56,637 nt of DNA from Ectobacillus ponti (GTDB lineage Bacteria > Bacillota > Bacilli > Bacillales > Bacillaceae_G). The translations under genes were made by a program, and so were the position numbers. Location of the stretch: the NCBI RefSeq assembly GCF_024294785.1, contig NZ_JANCLT010000003.1, positions 424,931 through 481,567 of the forward strand. Direction: 5' to 3'. The notes beneath the pieces are model-generated. The model had not been told where the DNA came from. It did no database searches and worked only from the letters and a program-made list of their open reading frames with translations. Below, piece after piece: positions 7,684 through 15,417 of this stretch (positions are counted from its first letter, which is position 1; each line of letters begins with the position of its first letter).

Positions 7684-8682
7684 TTAAAGAAATAGGCTCA
7701 ATAGACCATACAGTACAGCAGCCAGTGCAGCAGAAATGGGCAAGGTGATAACCCAAGTGATGACCATGCGTTGGGCCGTCACCCACTTGACTCCTTTGAC
7801 CCGGTACGCGGAGCCGACACCGAGAATGGAGGAAGAGATGACGTGCGTAGTGCTGACCGGCAGATGGGCGAAGGTTGCGCCGAAAATGACAAGAGCTGAT
7901 GTTAAGTCTGCAGCGACACCGTTCACCGGCCGGAGCTTCATAATTTGCCCGCTGATGGTCTTAATGATTTTCCAGCCTCCGACAGAGGTGCCAAGCCCCA
8001 TGACGGCAGCACAGGAAAGCTGTACCCAGAAGGGCACATCAGCTGAGGTTTGCAAGCCGCCGGCAATCAGGGCCATGGTGATAATCCCCATCGTTTTCTG
8101 GCCGTCGTTTGTGCCGTGCGTATAAGCCTGTAAGGCAGCTGTGAAGATTTGATAGATACGGAAGCGCCGGTTTGTCTCCGCCAGCTTATGGTTTTTGAAC
8201 AATACCTTGAACAACGAGTAGACAAGATAACCGATTGCGAAAGCCAAGATCGGCGACAGCACCAATGCCTCAATGATTTTCAGGAAGCCGCCGTACTGAA
8301 TGGCATGAAAGCCTTCTGCCGCAATGGCTGCGCCCGCGATAGAGCCGATCAGCGCGTGCGAAGAGCTGCTTGGAATGCCGTAATACCAGGTAATCAGGTT
8401 CCAGGTGATGGCAGCCAGCAGGGCGGCGAGCAGCACAATGGACCCGTTTCGCAGCGTGAACGGATCTGCGATGTCCTTTGTGATGGTTTTGGCCACGCCG
8501 GTAAAGGTCATAGCCCCGACAAAATTCATGGTGGCCGCGAGGAGAATCGCCAGCCGCGGCTTTAATGCCTTTGTGGAGACAGAGGTTGCGATTGCATTGG
8601 CTGTGTCGTGAAAGCCGTTGATGAACTCAAACACCAATGCAAAGGCAATGATGAGCATGGTAAGAATAAAAGCAGTATTCAT
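7684..8682 (-). CDS. pit: Inorganic phosphate transporter, Pit family
   Basis: A 332-residue membrane protein with about ten hydrophobic helices. The two inverted Pit signature repeats are present: FINGFHDTANAIAT near the N-terminus and GTSVGGWKIIKTI with LPVSTTHVISSSILGVG in the second half. It imports phosphate with H+ or Na+. The start is the ATG at 8682 with GAAGGGTG 3-6 nt upstream; the GTG two codons earlier overlaps that site. Pit genes in Bacilli often follow a DUF47 regulator gene, but none is seen next to this one. Confidence 0.9.
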   Translation of the reverse strand: MNTAFILTMLIIAFALVFEFINGFHDTANAIATSVSTKALKPRLAILLAATMNFVGAMTFTGVAKTITKDIADPFTLRNGSIVLLAALLAAITWNLITWYYGIPSSSSHALIGSIAGAAIAAEGFHAIQYGGFLKIIEALVLSPILAFAIGYLVYSLFKVLFKNHKLAETNRRFRIYQIFTAALQAYTHGTNDGQKTMGIITMALIAGGLQTSADVPFWVQLSCAAVMGLGTSVGGWKIIKTISGQIMKLRPVNGVAADLTSALVIFGATFAHLPVSTTHVISSSILGVGSAYRVKGVKWVTAQRMVITWVITLPISAALAAVLYGLLSLFL

Positions 8683-8688
8683 ATGCAC

Positions 8689-9216
8689 CCTTCTTTTTTT
8701 ATTTCATTTGATTAAATACTCATATTCATAAAATGATTATAGGACTTTTTACAAAGATTGAACACATATATGCTTATTTCTTCACAATATCGCTATGAAT
8801 TATTGATCCTTAAGCGAAAATTAAGAAATGCTTTCCATAATGGAACAAACTGATACAGCAACATTTCGACGTATTTAGGCAAGAAGGCCCATTCCTCCAT
8901 GGTGTGAAGGTGTGAATGGCGCCGGCAATGTCTAAAATGTGGATATACACACAAACAAGCACCTCCATGTGTTTCTATGTTGCCCGTGTAAGTATGCAAG
9001 CAGCCACGATCACAGAGCTATGAATGTACGCCAACAGGGCAGGGCATTACGATTGGGGCATACCCCTGATCATAGGGGCGTTGTCAGCCACCTCCAATGA
9101 AACGCCGCCTGAAGAAAGAAGAATGGTGAGGATCGTTTGCACTTCCAGGGAGTTGGCCGGCAGTGCGCAAGTCTCCCGCTATATGAGTTTCCGAACGGAT
9201 GAGAGAGGTGATTGCA
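8689..9216. other. Intergenic stretch of about 530 bp without a confident gene
   Basis: The left 150 bp is AT-rich and probably holds the pit promoter. From about 8880 the composition becomes gene-like, but I find no frame with both a start and a ribosome-binding site. Short open frames at 8793-8999 (minus) and 9024-9260 (plus) look unconvincing. A small hairpin, CCCCT with AGGGG, lies near 9065-9080. Confidence 0.4.
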
Positions 9217-9324
9217 TTGGAATACGTGGCCTGTACAGCCGTTGTGCCAATGTTTGGTGAAGTTGTGAAAAATGAGCAGCCGGCCGCCGGGGGGTGCAGA
9301 GAACATGTCCAGCAAACAATCTAG
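9217..9324 (+). CDS. Possible 35-residue peptide overlapping the gtrA start
   Basis: A TTG start at 9217 has a very good Shine-Dalgarno (GAGAGAGGTGAT) at proper distance. The frame runs 35 codons and stops at 9322-9324, 20 nt inside the next gene in another frame. Such an arrangement would couple its translation to gtrA. It reads as a soluble small peptide without recognised similarity. It could also be the tail of a decayed gene. Support is the ribosome-binding site and the overlap only. Confidence 0.4.
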   Translation: MEYVACTAVVPMFGEVVKNEQPAAGGCREHVQQTI

Positions 9325-9712
9325 CATGAAACAGGCAGTGCGGTTTGGGCTGGTCGGCGGGCTGAATACAGCGGTGGACTTTGTCATATTCTTCCTGCTG
9401 TATCGTCATTTACATGTGTACGCAACTGTTGCGCAGGTCCTGTCTTACAGTGCCGGAGCGGCCAACAGCTACGTCTGGAATAAGTACTTTACCTTTGGCG
9501 CCAAGCAGAAGGCAACAAAGCGGGAGGTATTCTCGTTCCTGGCGGTCAATCTTCTGTCGCTCGGTGTCACGGTACTGCTGCTGGACGGGCTGCGGGAGCA
9601 GTGGGGATGGCCGGCGTTGGCTGCGAAGGCGGCCGCCACCATTGTGGGAATCGGCATGAATTTTATTGGATCAAAGCTATGGGTATTCCGACAGCAGGCC
9701 CTGTCGGAATGA
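9305..9712 (+). CDS. GtrA family membrane protein
   Basis: A 135-residue protein with four hydrophobic helices and the GtrA pattern (FGLVGGLNTAVDF near the N-terminus, NSYVWNKYFTF in the middle). GtrA-like proteins are thought to flip or help transfer polyprenyl-linked sugars for cell-surface polysaccharides. No glycosyltransferase gene lies next to it, so its partner is elsewhere or it acts alone. GGGGGGTG lies 8 nt before the ATG at 9305; an in-frame ATG at 9272 is less well placed. A strong terminator follows. Confidence 0.85.
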   Translation: MSSKQSSMKQAVRFGLVGGLNTAVDFVIFFLLYRHLHVYATVAQVLSYSAGAANSYVWNKYFTFGAKQKATKREVFSFLAVNLLSLGVTVLLLDGLREQWGWPALAAKAAATIVGIGMNFIGSKLWVFRQQALSE

Positions 9713-9715
9713 TAG

Positions 9716-9751
9716 AATGCCCCGGCTCCTGAAGAGCCGGGGCATTCTTTT
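9716..9751 (+). terminator. Intrinsic terminator between gtrA-like gene and amidase gene
   Basis: AATGCCCCGGCTC pairs with GAGCCGGGGCATT over 13 bp around CTGAA, followed by CTTTT. It can serve both convergent genes. Confidence 0.9.
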
Positions 9752-11117
9752 AAGCTTTGCGGACGGTCATCCACCAGCCATAGCGGCTTTTTACCCAAGC
9801 AGCCTTGCTTTGTGCATAGGCTTGTCCGATGAAAGTGGTGGTCGTTACAATGCGGTATACGTTCGGCTGTCCGGTAGATTCATAGGTTGCTTGCCAGCCC
9901 GTATCCTTTTTCAGTCTTGCCAGAGCGCTTTCGACTGCGGCTTTGCCGACAAAGCCGCCCGTAACAACACGGTATCTCGCTTCATTCACGTCATATGTCT
10001 TTTGGACAGCAGTTTGGAAGCTGCTCCAGCTGCCGCGGCCCAGAATGATATGCGGGCAATCCTTGCCGGACCAGTTTTGATGCGGCACCACCCGGGACAG
10101 CGGGATGTTGTATTCGCGCATGAGGTATGCAATGAGCTTGCGCGCATTTTCTTCCGCCTTGGCATAATTGCCATCGGCATTTTCTGCAATTTCGATCCCG
10201 ATGGAGCCGCGGTTGCCTGCGCCCTCATCATCGCCGGCATGCCAGCCGGATTCATTCAGCGGCAAATGCTGGATGACCTGCTTGTCATCTACAGTGAAAT
10301 GCCAGGATGCCCAGCGGTCCGGAGCGCCTTTTGCCTGATTCATCAAATAGTTTGCATGCATCAGCGCATTGGCGCCAACCGCTGCGTTGGCCGTATTATG
10401 GATTGTGATGTACTTTGGCTTCATGGTAAGGCCCGGGCGCACCCGTTCATTGCCGAGCGGCACAATCATTTTCTTGTACGTCACGCCGCGGATGGCATCC
10501 GCAGTAAAGGAGGCTGTCACGCCTTCGTACTTCGCCTTCAATGTTGTCACCCAGCCCTTTTGGCCCGCTGCGGTCTGGATATAAAACCAGTCGCCCGCCT
10601 GCTTCAGCACCGTCACGCTTTGCGGCGCAAGCTTGGCAGTTGTTTGATAGGCGGCAAACGGATTTGTGTGCAGGTATACATCCTCCTGCAAAGTGAGCTT
10701 GTCATTCTTCGTATCAATGTCGCGAAGCTCTACTGCAGCATCATCGTAATACACCCAACGCTGGCTTCCATCACTTATTGTAACGAGGAACCAGTCACCA
10801 TGGCGTTTGGAGGAGCTGAGCATCTGCGGGGCGATGCTCCCGTCTTTTGTGCCGTTCGGCGTTTTGTACAAGGAAACAATGTTCTTGTTGTAAAGCAGAT
10901 AGGCGCCGTTTTTCTCAAAGTTGGCGTACACACTTTTGGTGATCGCACCAGGAATGGCGGATCCGATTTGATCCTTGCCCCCATCAGGCACGATGGTTAC
11001 AGAAGCTGCGGATCCGTTATACGGAACAGCAGCAAAGCTGCCAACGGCAATTGCTGTAGATAGTAGGATGTTCTGTGCTGTTTTTTTCATGTCTTTTTTG
11101 CAGCCTGCAAGCTGCAA
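9750..11117 (-). CDS. Secreted N-acetylmuramoyl-L-alanine amidase with SH3 and SPOR-like domains
   Basis: A 455-residue exported cell-wall hydrolase. A signal peptide (about residues 1-38) is followed by two SH3-type segments (about 60-190). An Amidase_2 domain (about 220-370) has zinc-ligand-type residues in ITIHNTAN, VPHQNW and KDCPH. Two SPOR-like repeats follow (about 378-455, starting YRVVTGGF). It cleaves the bond between MurNAc and the stem peptide. The start is a TTG at 11117 with AAGGGGGA 6 nt upstream; an ATG nine codons later lacks such a site. Domain order resembles the amidases of the B. cereus group. Confidence 0.9.
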   Translation of the reverse strand: MQLAGCKKDMKKTAQNILLSTAIAVGSFAAVPYNGSAASVTIVPDGGKDQIGSAIPGAITKSVYANFEKNGAYLLYNKNIVSLYKTPNGTKDGSIAPQMLSSSKRHGDWFLVTISDGSQRWVYYDDAAVELRDIDTKNDKLTLQEDVYLHTNPFAAYQTTAKLAPQSVTVLKQAGDWFYIQTAAGQKGWVTTLKAKYEGVTASFTADAIRGVTYKKMIVPLGNERVRPGLTMKPKYITIHNTANAAVGANALMHANYLMNQAKGAPDRWASWHFTVDDKQVIQHLPLNESGWHAGDDEGAGNRGSIGIEIAENADGNYAKAEENARKLIAYLMREYNIPLSRVVPHQNWSGKDCPHIILGRGSWSSFQTAVQKTYDVNEARYRVVTGGFVGKAAVESALARLKKDTGWQATYESTGQPNVYRIVTTTTFIGQAYAQSKAAWVKSRYGWWMTVRKA

Positions 11118-11266
11118 TCTCTTCCCCCTTGCTTTTCTCTATATGGCTGTTGCCTGAGGGGCAACTGTGACTACCTTATATATCGTAAAATAACATATAG
11201 AAAAATACAAACATATTTTACGCGGGTTTACCAGTTGGAATATGTGCACATGCGGAAACAGCGAGA

Positions 11267-11291
11267 GCTCCCCCATATCCGGAGGAGCCCC
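11267..11291 (-). terminator. Probable terminator
   Basis: On the minus strand GCTCCTCC pairs with GGGGGAGC (one G-U pair), just after the 55-residue gene. The T-run is poor. Confidence 0.4.
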
Positions 11292-11294
11292 TCA

Positions 11295-11462
11295 TCATAG
11301 GCCGTGCTCGCGTCCCTCTAAGCCGGGAGCGCTGTCAATGCCGCCGCGGGCATTATCCTTTGCGTTGTCGTAAGCCCGCTGCCGCTGGCCTTGCTTGCTG
11401 CCCAAGTAGACGGTTTTATGCTGCTCCTGCAGCTTATGGAATTTCTCAAAATCCTCATTCAT
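11295..11462 (-). CDS. Small hydrophilic protein of 55 residues
   Basis: This frame starts with an ATG at 11462, preceded by GGGAGG at 8 nt, and stops at 11295. The product is charged and Gln/Arg-rich (for example GSKQGQRQRAYDNAKDNARG), with no membrane segment. It follows the OsmC gene by 18 nt on the same strand, so it is probably the second gene of that operon. No family recognised. The strong ribosome-binding site and operon position support it. Confidence 0.65.
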   Translation of the reverse strand: MNEDFEKFHKLQEQHKTVYLGSKQGQRQRAYDNAKDNARGGIDSAPGLEGREHGL

Positions 11463-11480
11463 GACAAAAGCCTCCCTTTG

Positions 11481-11903
11481 TTACAGTTCTGTTCCAGGCT
11501 GCCCGTTGATGCTGTAGGTTACAGTCATCCGGGCATGTAAGGAGTGGGATACGGAGCAATATTTGTCCTTGGACAAGGTGATGGCCCGCACCACTTTATC
11601 CTCCGGCAAATCTCCCTCCAACGCATAATGAATATGGATATCGGTAAAGCGCTTCGGATGGTCCTCAGCGCGTTTTCCCTCCACTTCCATATGAAACGCG
11701 GCCGGGTTCAGGCGCATTTTTTGCAAAATGGAGATGATATCAATGCCGGTGCAGCCGGCAACAGCGCTCAGCAGCAGCTCCGTCGGCCGCGGGCCGCTGT
11801 TTTGGCCGCCGACCTCTTCTGCTGCGTCCATGCGCATTTCATGGCCGGACGGCCCGGTGCCGGAGAAGGACATGTGCCCATTCCAGGAGACGCTTGTCTT
11901 CAT
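11481..11903 (-). CDS. OsmC/Ohr family protein
   Basis: A 140-residue protein of the OsmC fold, usually a dimeric cysteine peroxidase acting on organic hydroperoxides. The central helix carries a cysteine in LLSAVAGCTGID, and the second cysteine is in DKYCSVSHSL, matching the two-Cys arrangement of the family. GGAGGAG precedes the ATG. This subgroup (YhfA-like) is broader than Ohr, and the exact substrate is unknown. Likely followed in the operon by the 55-residue gene. Confidence 0.85.
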   Translation of the reverse strand: MKTSVSWNGHMSFSGTGPSGHEMRMDAAEEVGGQNSGPRPTELLLSAVAGCTGIDIISILQKMRLNPAAFHMEVEGKRAEDHPKRFTDIHIHYALEGDLPEDKVVRAITLSKDKYCSVSHSLHARMTVTYSINGQPGTEL

Positions 11904-11927
11904 AGTATGCTCCTCCTTTTATAGCGG

Positions 11928-11951
11928 AAAAAAGCCCGGGAGCTTCCGGGA
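11928..11951 (-). terminator. Intrinsic terminator for the 49-residue gene
   Basis: On the minus strand CCCGG and CCGGG arms flank AAGCT-type sequence and are followed by GCTTTTTTCC, directly after the gene at 11959-12108. Confidence 0.7.
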
Positions 11952-11958
11952 CCTCTGC

Positions 11959-12108
11959 CTACTTCTTATGCTTTGGCGGAAACATTTCACTGTTTGTGCG
12001 GGTGTTCGGCACAATTGTGGCATTATTGTCCACAATATGCGGCCCCTTGTCGCGAATGCCATTGGCATGCTGCTTTTGAATTGTATGCGGATCTTGATTG
12101 TTGCCCAT
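11959..12108 (-). CDS. Small Asn/His/Lys-rich protein of 49 residues
   Basis: The ATG at 12108 is preceded by GGAGGTGAT, an almost perfect Shine-Dalgarno, at close spacing, and the frame ends at 11959 before a terminator. The product is hydrophilic (MGNNQDPHTIQKQ at the start, PPKHKK at the end) and has no hydrophobic segment. It has the size and composition of minor small acid-soluble spore proteins, but I cannot assign it to a named one. It is a monocistronic unit. Confidence 0.65.
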   Translation of the reverse strand: MGNNQDPHTIQKQHANGIRDKGPHIVDNNATIVPNTRTNSEMFPPKHKK

Positions 12109-12243
12109 GTGTATCACCTCCATGACTATAGTATTTGTTGCTTTTCTGCAATTTTATTTGGAAGATATTGTGTGATTGGAGGTTATTTGGTAATATTTGT
12201 ATACAACTAATCCAGTAATCTCTTTTATATAAAGGAGAAATCC

Positions 12244-12261
12244 ATGCAAGAGCTGCTGTAA
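12244..12261 (+). other. Five-codon minicistron with a strong ribosome-binding site
   Basis: AAAGGAG lies 6 nt before ATG-CAA-GAG-CTG-CTG-TAA (peptide MQELL), 35 nt upstream of the esterase-like gene. It may be a translated leader or chance. Confidence 0.3.
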
Positions 12262-12296
12262 TTTGAAAGCGTATACAAAAAGGGGGATTTATAAGG

Positions 12297-13820
12297 ATGA
12301 AACGAAAATGGCTGGCGCTGACCGCTGCTTCTGCACTCATGCTGCCGATTGCGGCGCCGAATGTGCTGCATACAAGCGCGTATGCAGCTGTGCAGTCTGT
12401 CATTCCCGGGGCACAGGACGTGACCGTAACGAAATTTGATGGGACAAATGGAAGCTGGCTGACAACAAAGAATCCGGCTCAGTGGCAGGCAGCCGGCGGA
12501 AGCATTGGGCTGGCGCCTTACAATTGGGGCAGCCAAGCTGCCGGCACAGGCTGGTACAAAATGTACAAGCCGGCTGCAGTGACCGGCACACAAATCAAGG
12601 GAGCGTTTGGTGACGCCCGCTTTGTCCTCCGGATTCCGGACAATTGGAACGGCAAGCTTGTTGTAGCCGGCACACCGGGTACGCGTGATGAATTCTCCAC
12701 AGATCTCCTGTTCAGCGATTTTGTGCTGGCGAAAGGCTATGCATTTGCGGCAAGCGACAAGGGAACAGCCGGGGAGGCGGATGCTTCCGACCCGCTGGCA
12801 AAAGCGAAGAATCCGCTCATTGCGGCTGATGACAGCATGGCCGAATGGCACCAGCGTTTCCGGGAGCTGACAAAGGCGGCGCAGGCTTACCTTGTGCAGC
12901 ATTACCCGGAGCAGCTCATTTCCAGGCATGACAAGCAAAACCCGGCCAGCAAGCTGATTACAAAGGACCACCAGGTGCCGACGTACGCAATCGGAATTTC
13001 CAACGGCGGCTATGTTGTGCGCTATGCCCTGGAGCATGACGGCAAGCGGAAGACAGGTGAACCGGCCTTGTTTGACGGCGGCGTGGACTGGGAAGGCGTG
13101 CTCTGGCGGGCGAAGGATCCGAACCTGATCACGTCCTTGACGCAGGTTGTCAACAATGCGGGACAAGCCATTTACGGAACCGGTGCAGCCAAAGAGGAGG
13201 CAGTGAAGGCTATGCATGCCGCGGGTTTGCCGGAGGGCTCGGAAAAGCTGTGGGCTTACCATGACCAAATCTATTGGTTCCTGACATTGAATATGTATCG
13301 CGATGAGATTGACCCGAATGCGCCGGGCAGAATCGATTGGCACAATTATTTTAATCTCATAGGCGGATTGCGTGACCGCACGTATGATGGCATTTTCAAG
13401 GATTACAACTATATGCTGCGTCCGGGCAGCGTGAAGAACAATGTGCGGGCCATTGAAAATACTGGTGATCTGCAGGCGCCGCTCATCAGCATCGCGGGCA
13501 CCTATGACTCGCTTATTTTCCCAAGCGTCCATGCGGACCGGTACAGTGAGCTTGTAAAGAACAACGGCAGCGCCAGCCTGCACCGGATGTATAAGATTGA
13601 GAAGGGCAACCATGTGGACAGCCTTGTGTGGAACAGCGCCACGGACCAGGAGAAGCAGCTGCAGCCTCTCCTGCCATATGCGCACCAGTCCTTTGATTTG
13701 CTGGTGGATTGGGTGGAGAATAAGCAGAAGGCGCCGGCAAGCCATACCGTGGCTGCGCCGAAGGTCAACACAAATGTGGTCAACCTGAAGACAGGCGAAG
13801 AGCACGAGCCGGCAGAATAG
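12297..13820 (+). CDS. Secreted alpha/beta hydrolase, tannase or oligoester-hydrolase-like
   Basis: A 507-residue exported protein. A signal peptide ends near residue 31 (SAYAA). The serine nucleophile elbow is GISNGGY (near residue 240), the pattern of tannase/feruloyl esterases and of 3-hydroxybutyrate oligomer hydrolases. A candidate acid lies in [10 protein letters not shown] and a candidate histidine in [11 protein letters not shown] near the C-terminus, completing a Ser-Asp-His triad. The substrate is not clear. The start has GGGGGA about 9 nt upstream. It stands alone between divergent and co-directional genes and is probably a single-gene unit. Confidence 0.75.
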   Translation: MKRKWLALTAASALMLPIAAPNVLHTSAYAAVQSVIPGAQDVTVTKFDGTNGSWLTTKNPAQWQAAGGSIGLAPYNWGSQAAGTGWYKMYKPAAVTGTQIKGAFGDARFVLRIPDNWNGKLVVAGTPGTRDEFSTDLLFSDFVLAKGYAFAASDKGTAGEADASDPLAKAKNPLIAADDSMAEWHQRFRELTKAAQAYLVQHYPEQLISRHDKQNPASKLITKDHQVPTYAIGISNGGYVVRYALEHDGKRKTGEPALFDGGVDWEGVLWRAKDPNLITSLTQVVNNAGQAIYGTGAAKEEAVKAMHAAGLPEGSEKLWAYHDQIYWFLTLNMYRDEIDPNAPGRIDWHNYFNLIGGLRDRTYDGIFKDYNYMLRPGSVKNNVRAIENTGDLQAPLISIAGTYDSLIFPSVHADRYSELVKNNGSASLHRMYKIEKGNHVDSLVWNSATDQEKQLQPLLPYAHQSFDLLVDWVENKQKAPASHTVAAPKVNTNVVNLKTGEEHEPAE

Positions 13821-13910
13821 CCTGCAGCACAATATATCGTTATAACACATAGTCTTTTCTTGCATGTTTCCTTCTCTTATAATGGGGAAAACAATAGGGG
13901 GCATGTACAG

Positions 13911-14291
13911 ATGTGGAACGATTTTAAAAAATTTGCGTTAAAAGGAAATGTTCTGGACCTGGCTGTTGGTGTTGTGATTGGCGCTGCATTCGGCAAAATT
14001 GTGACGTCGCTTGTGCAGGACGTCATCATGCCGCTTGTCGGCATGCTGCTTGGCGGCGTCAATTTCAGCGGCCTGAAGCTCACCTTTGGCAGTGCTGTCA
14101 TTAAGTACGGCAGCTTTCTGCAGTCGGTCGTGGACTTTTTCATCATTGCCTTCTCGATCTTCCTGTTCATCCGCCTCATCAGCAGGCTGAAGAAAAAGGA
14201 AGAGGTGAAGCAGGAGGCAGCCAAGCCAACGCAGGAGCAGCTGCTGGCGGAAATCCGCGATTTGCTGAAGGCGGCGGCGAAGGAGCATTAA
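13911..14291 (+). CDS. mscL: Large-conductance mechanosensitive channel
   Basis: A 126-residue channel protein that opens under membrane tension to release solutes on osmotic downshock. An amphipathic N-terminus ([20 protein letters not shown]) leads into TM1 with the Gly/Ala-rich [16 protein letters not shown]2 (about residues 68-90) follows, then a charged cytoplasmic helix ending [11 protein letters not shown]. All are typical of MscL, and the length is usual. GGGGG lies 9 nt before the ATG, a TATAAT occurs near 13877-13883, and a strong terminator follows. Confidence 0.95.
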   Translation: MWNDFKKFALKGNVLDLAVGVVIGAAFGKIVTSLVQDVIMPLVGMLLGGVNFSGLKLTFGSAVIKYGSFLQSVVDFFIIAFSIFLFIRLISRLKKKEEVKQEAAKPTQEQLLAEIRDLLKAAAKEH

Positions 14292-14298
14292 GCACAGG

Positions 14299-14323
14299 GA
14301 CGGGAGAGAATCCCGTCTTTTTT
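14299..14323 (+). terminator. Intrinsic terminator of mscL
   Basis: GACGGGA pairs with TCCCGTC around GAGAA, followed by six T. Confidence 0.9.
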
Positions 14324-14382
14324 AATGGAAGGATTTTGAAGCTGGCATACAGAATTGGTTTGGGGAACAGGGGGGATATCAT

Positions 14383-14886
14383 TTGTTTCAAACGGTGAAG
14401 GGCTTTTTACGGGTTTGGGAGTATGAAACAGCTGTTACCGGGCGGCTGCTTGCGCAGCTGACAGACGGGGCGCTCAGGCAGCCGATGGCGCCGGGCCAGT
14501 GGGATTTGGGAGGAGTCGCCTGGCATCTCGTAACGGCAGTGCAGGCGATGACAGCCTGCACTGCGCTCCGCTTTGCAGCGCCGGAGCATGGCAAACCGGT
14601 GCCGGAGTCAGCCCGGCTCATAGTCGGCCAGTATAACCAGATGGCAACGTCCTTTGCTGAGGCGCTGCGCGTACAGTGGCAGGATGAGGACCTGCTTCGG
14701 GTCATTGACTTTTTCGGGCAACAGATGCGCATTGGCAATCTGCTGTTCTTCTTGCTGCAGCACCAGACGCATCACCGCGGACAGCTGACGGTGCTGATGC
14801 GGCAGGCAGGGCTTCCGGTGCCTGGGGTGTATGGCCCATCGAAGGAAGAGTGGGCAGCGCGGGGCATGCAGGATCCAAACCTGTAG
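14383..14886 (+). CDS. DinB family protein (second copy in window)
   Basis: A 167-residue helical-bundle protein of the DinB fold. Candidate metal ligands are a His in GVAWHLVTA and the C-terminal LQHQTHHRGQ, where HxxH lies in the helix usual for the family. The conserved tail, HHRGQLTVLMRQAG then PGVYGPSKEEW, is characteristic of DinB thiol-transferase-like proteins. The start is a TTG at 14383 with GGGGGG 7 nt upstream. It differs clearly from the DinB protein at 2166-2645. Its function is unknown beyond the family. Confidence 0.85.
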   Translation: MFQTVKGFLRVWEYETAVTGRLLAQLTDGALRQPMAPGQWDLGGVAWHLVTAVQAMTACTALRFAAPEHGKPVPESARLIVGQYNQMATSFAEALRVQWQDEDLLRVIDFFGQQMRIGNLLFFLLQHQTHHRGQLTVLMRQAGLPVPGVYGPSKEEWAARGMQDPNL

Positions 14887-14895
14887 GAGGGAAAG

Positions 14896-14939
14896 AGGAG
14901 GATTCAAAGGGGGGAACGCACCTTTGGGTCTTCTTTTTT
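14896..14939 (+). terminator. Intrinsic terminator with long wobble stem
   Basis: A 15-bp stem (14896-14910 with 14921-14935) contains several G-U pairs and is followed by T. A second hairpin, GGGGC/GCCCC, follows at 14940-14959. Confidence 0.8.
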
Positions 14940-14959
14940 GGGGCTGTAAGCTTTGCCCC

Positions 14960-15417
14960 GGAGACCAGAAGGGATAAAGCTACGGGGCGGAACTGCACTT
15001 TTCTATAATTCATCATTTTATATTGATATTCATGTAAAAGAAATACTAATCTTTTAGCGGCATGAAATGTAATATTGTTTGCTTATTTTGCTTTTAAACG
15101 TTATAGGGCCCTGTAAAATCCGTATTTTAGCTTCCGTTTCTAAAATTTTCCTTTTTATTTCGACACCTAGAAGAGATGTTTTTTGGTGTGACAGCTGCAG
15201 TATATGTTGTATTTCGAGTTTTATTGTTGAATATTGTCAGATTTCTATGCACCTATAACTGAATTATTTACAATATTATGAATATATTTACAAATTCGTT
15301 TCGGTGTTATATCTTGTATATACGATGAATTCTCTATTTTGCTCTTCTCGAATTCTTTAATGAGAATTGCGAATCAGAAATTCACTATATTACGCATAGG
15401 AGAGATGAGGATATGCT
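14960..15417. other. AT-rich leader region upstream of the multicopper oxidase
   Basis: About 460 bp with no open frame of note and markedly higher AT content than its surroundings. Several TATA-like and TTTACA words occur between 15230 and 15330, but I cannot fix a promoter with confidence. The length suggests a regulated upstream region for the oxidase gene. Confidence 0.5.

Noticed and set aside
9024-9260. A 78-codon plus-strand frame in the gap before gtrA
   Set aside because: No ribosome-binding site and no recognisable protein pattern; composition does not stand out from chance.
12225-13904. A 559-codon minus-strand frame over the secreted hydrolase
   Set aside because: Antisense to a gene with signal peptide and catalytic motifs; Cys/His/Arg-rich composition of a shadow frame.
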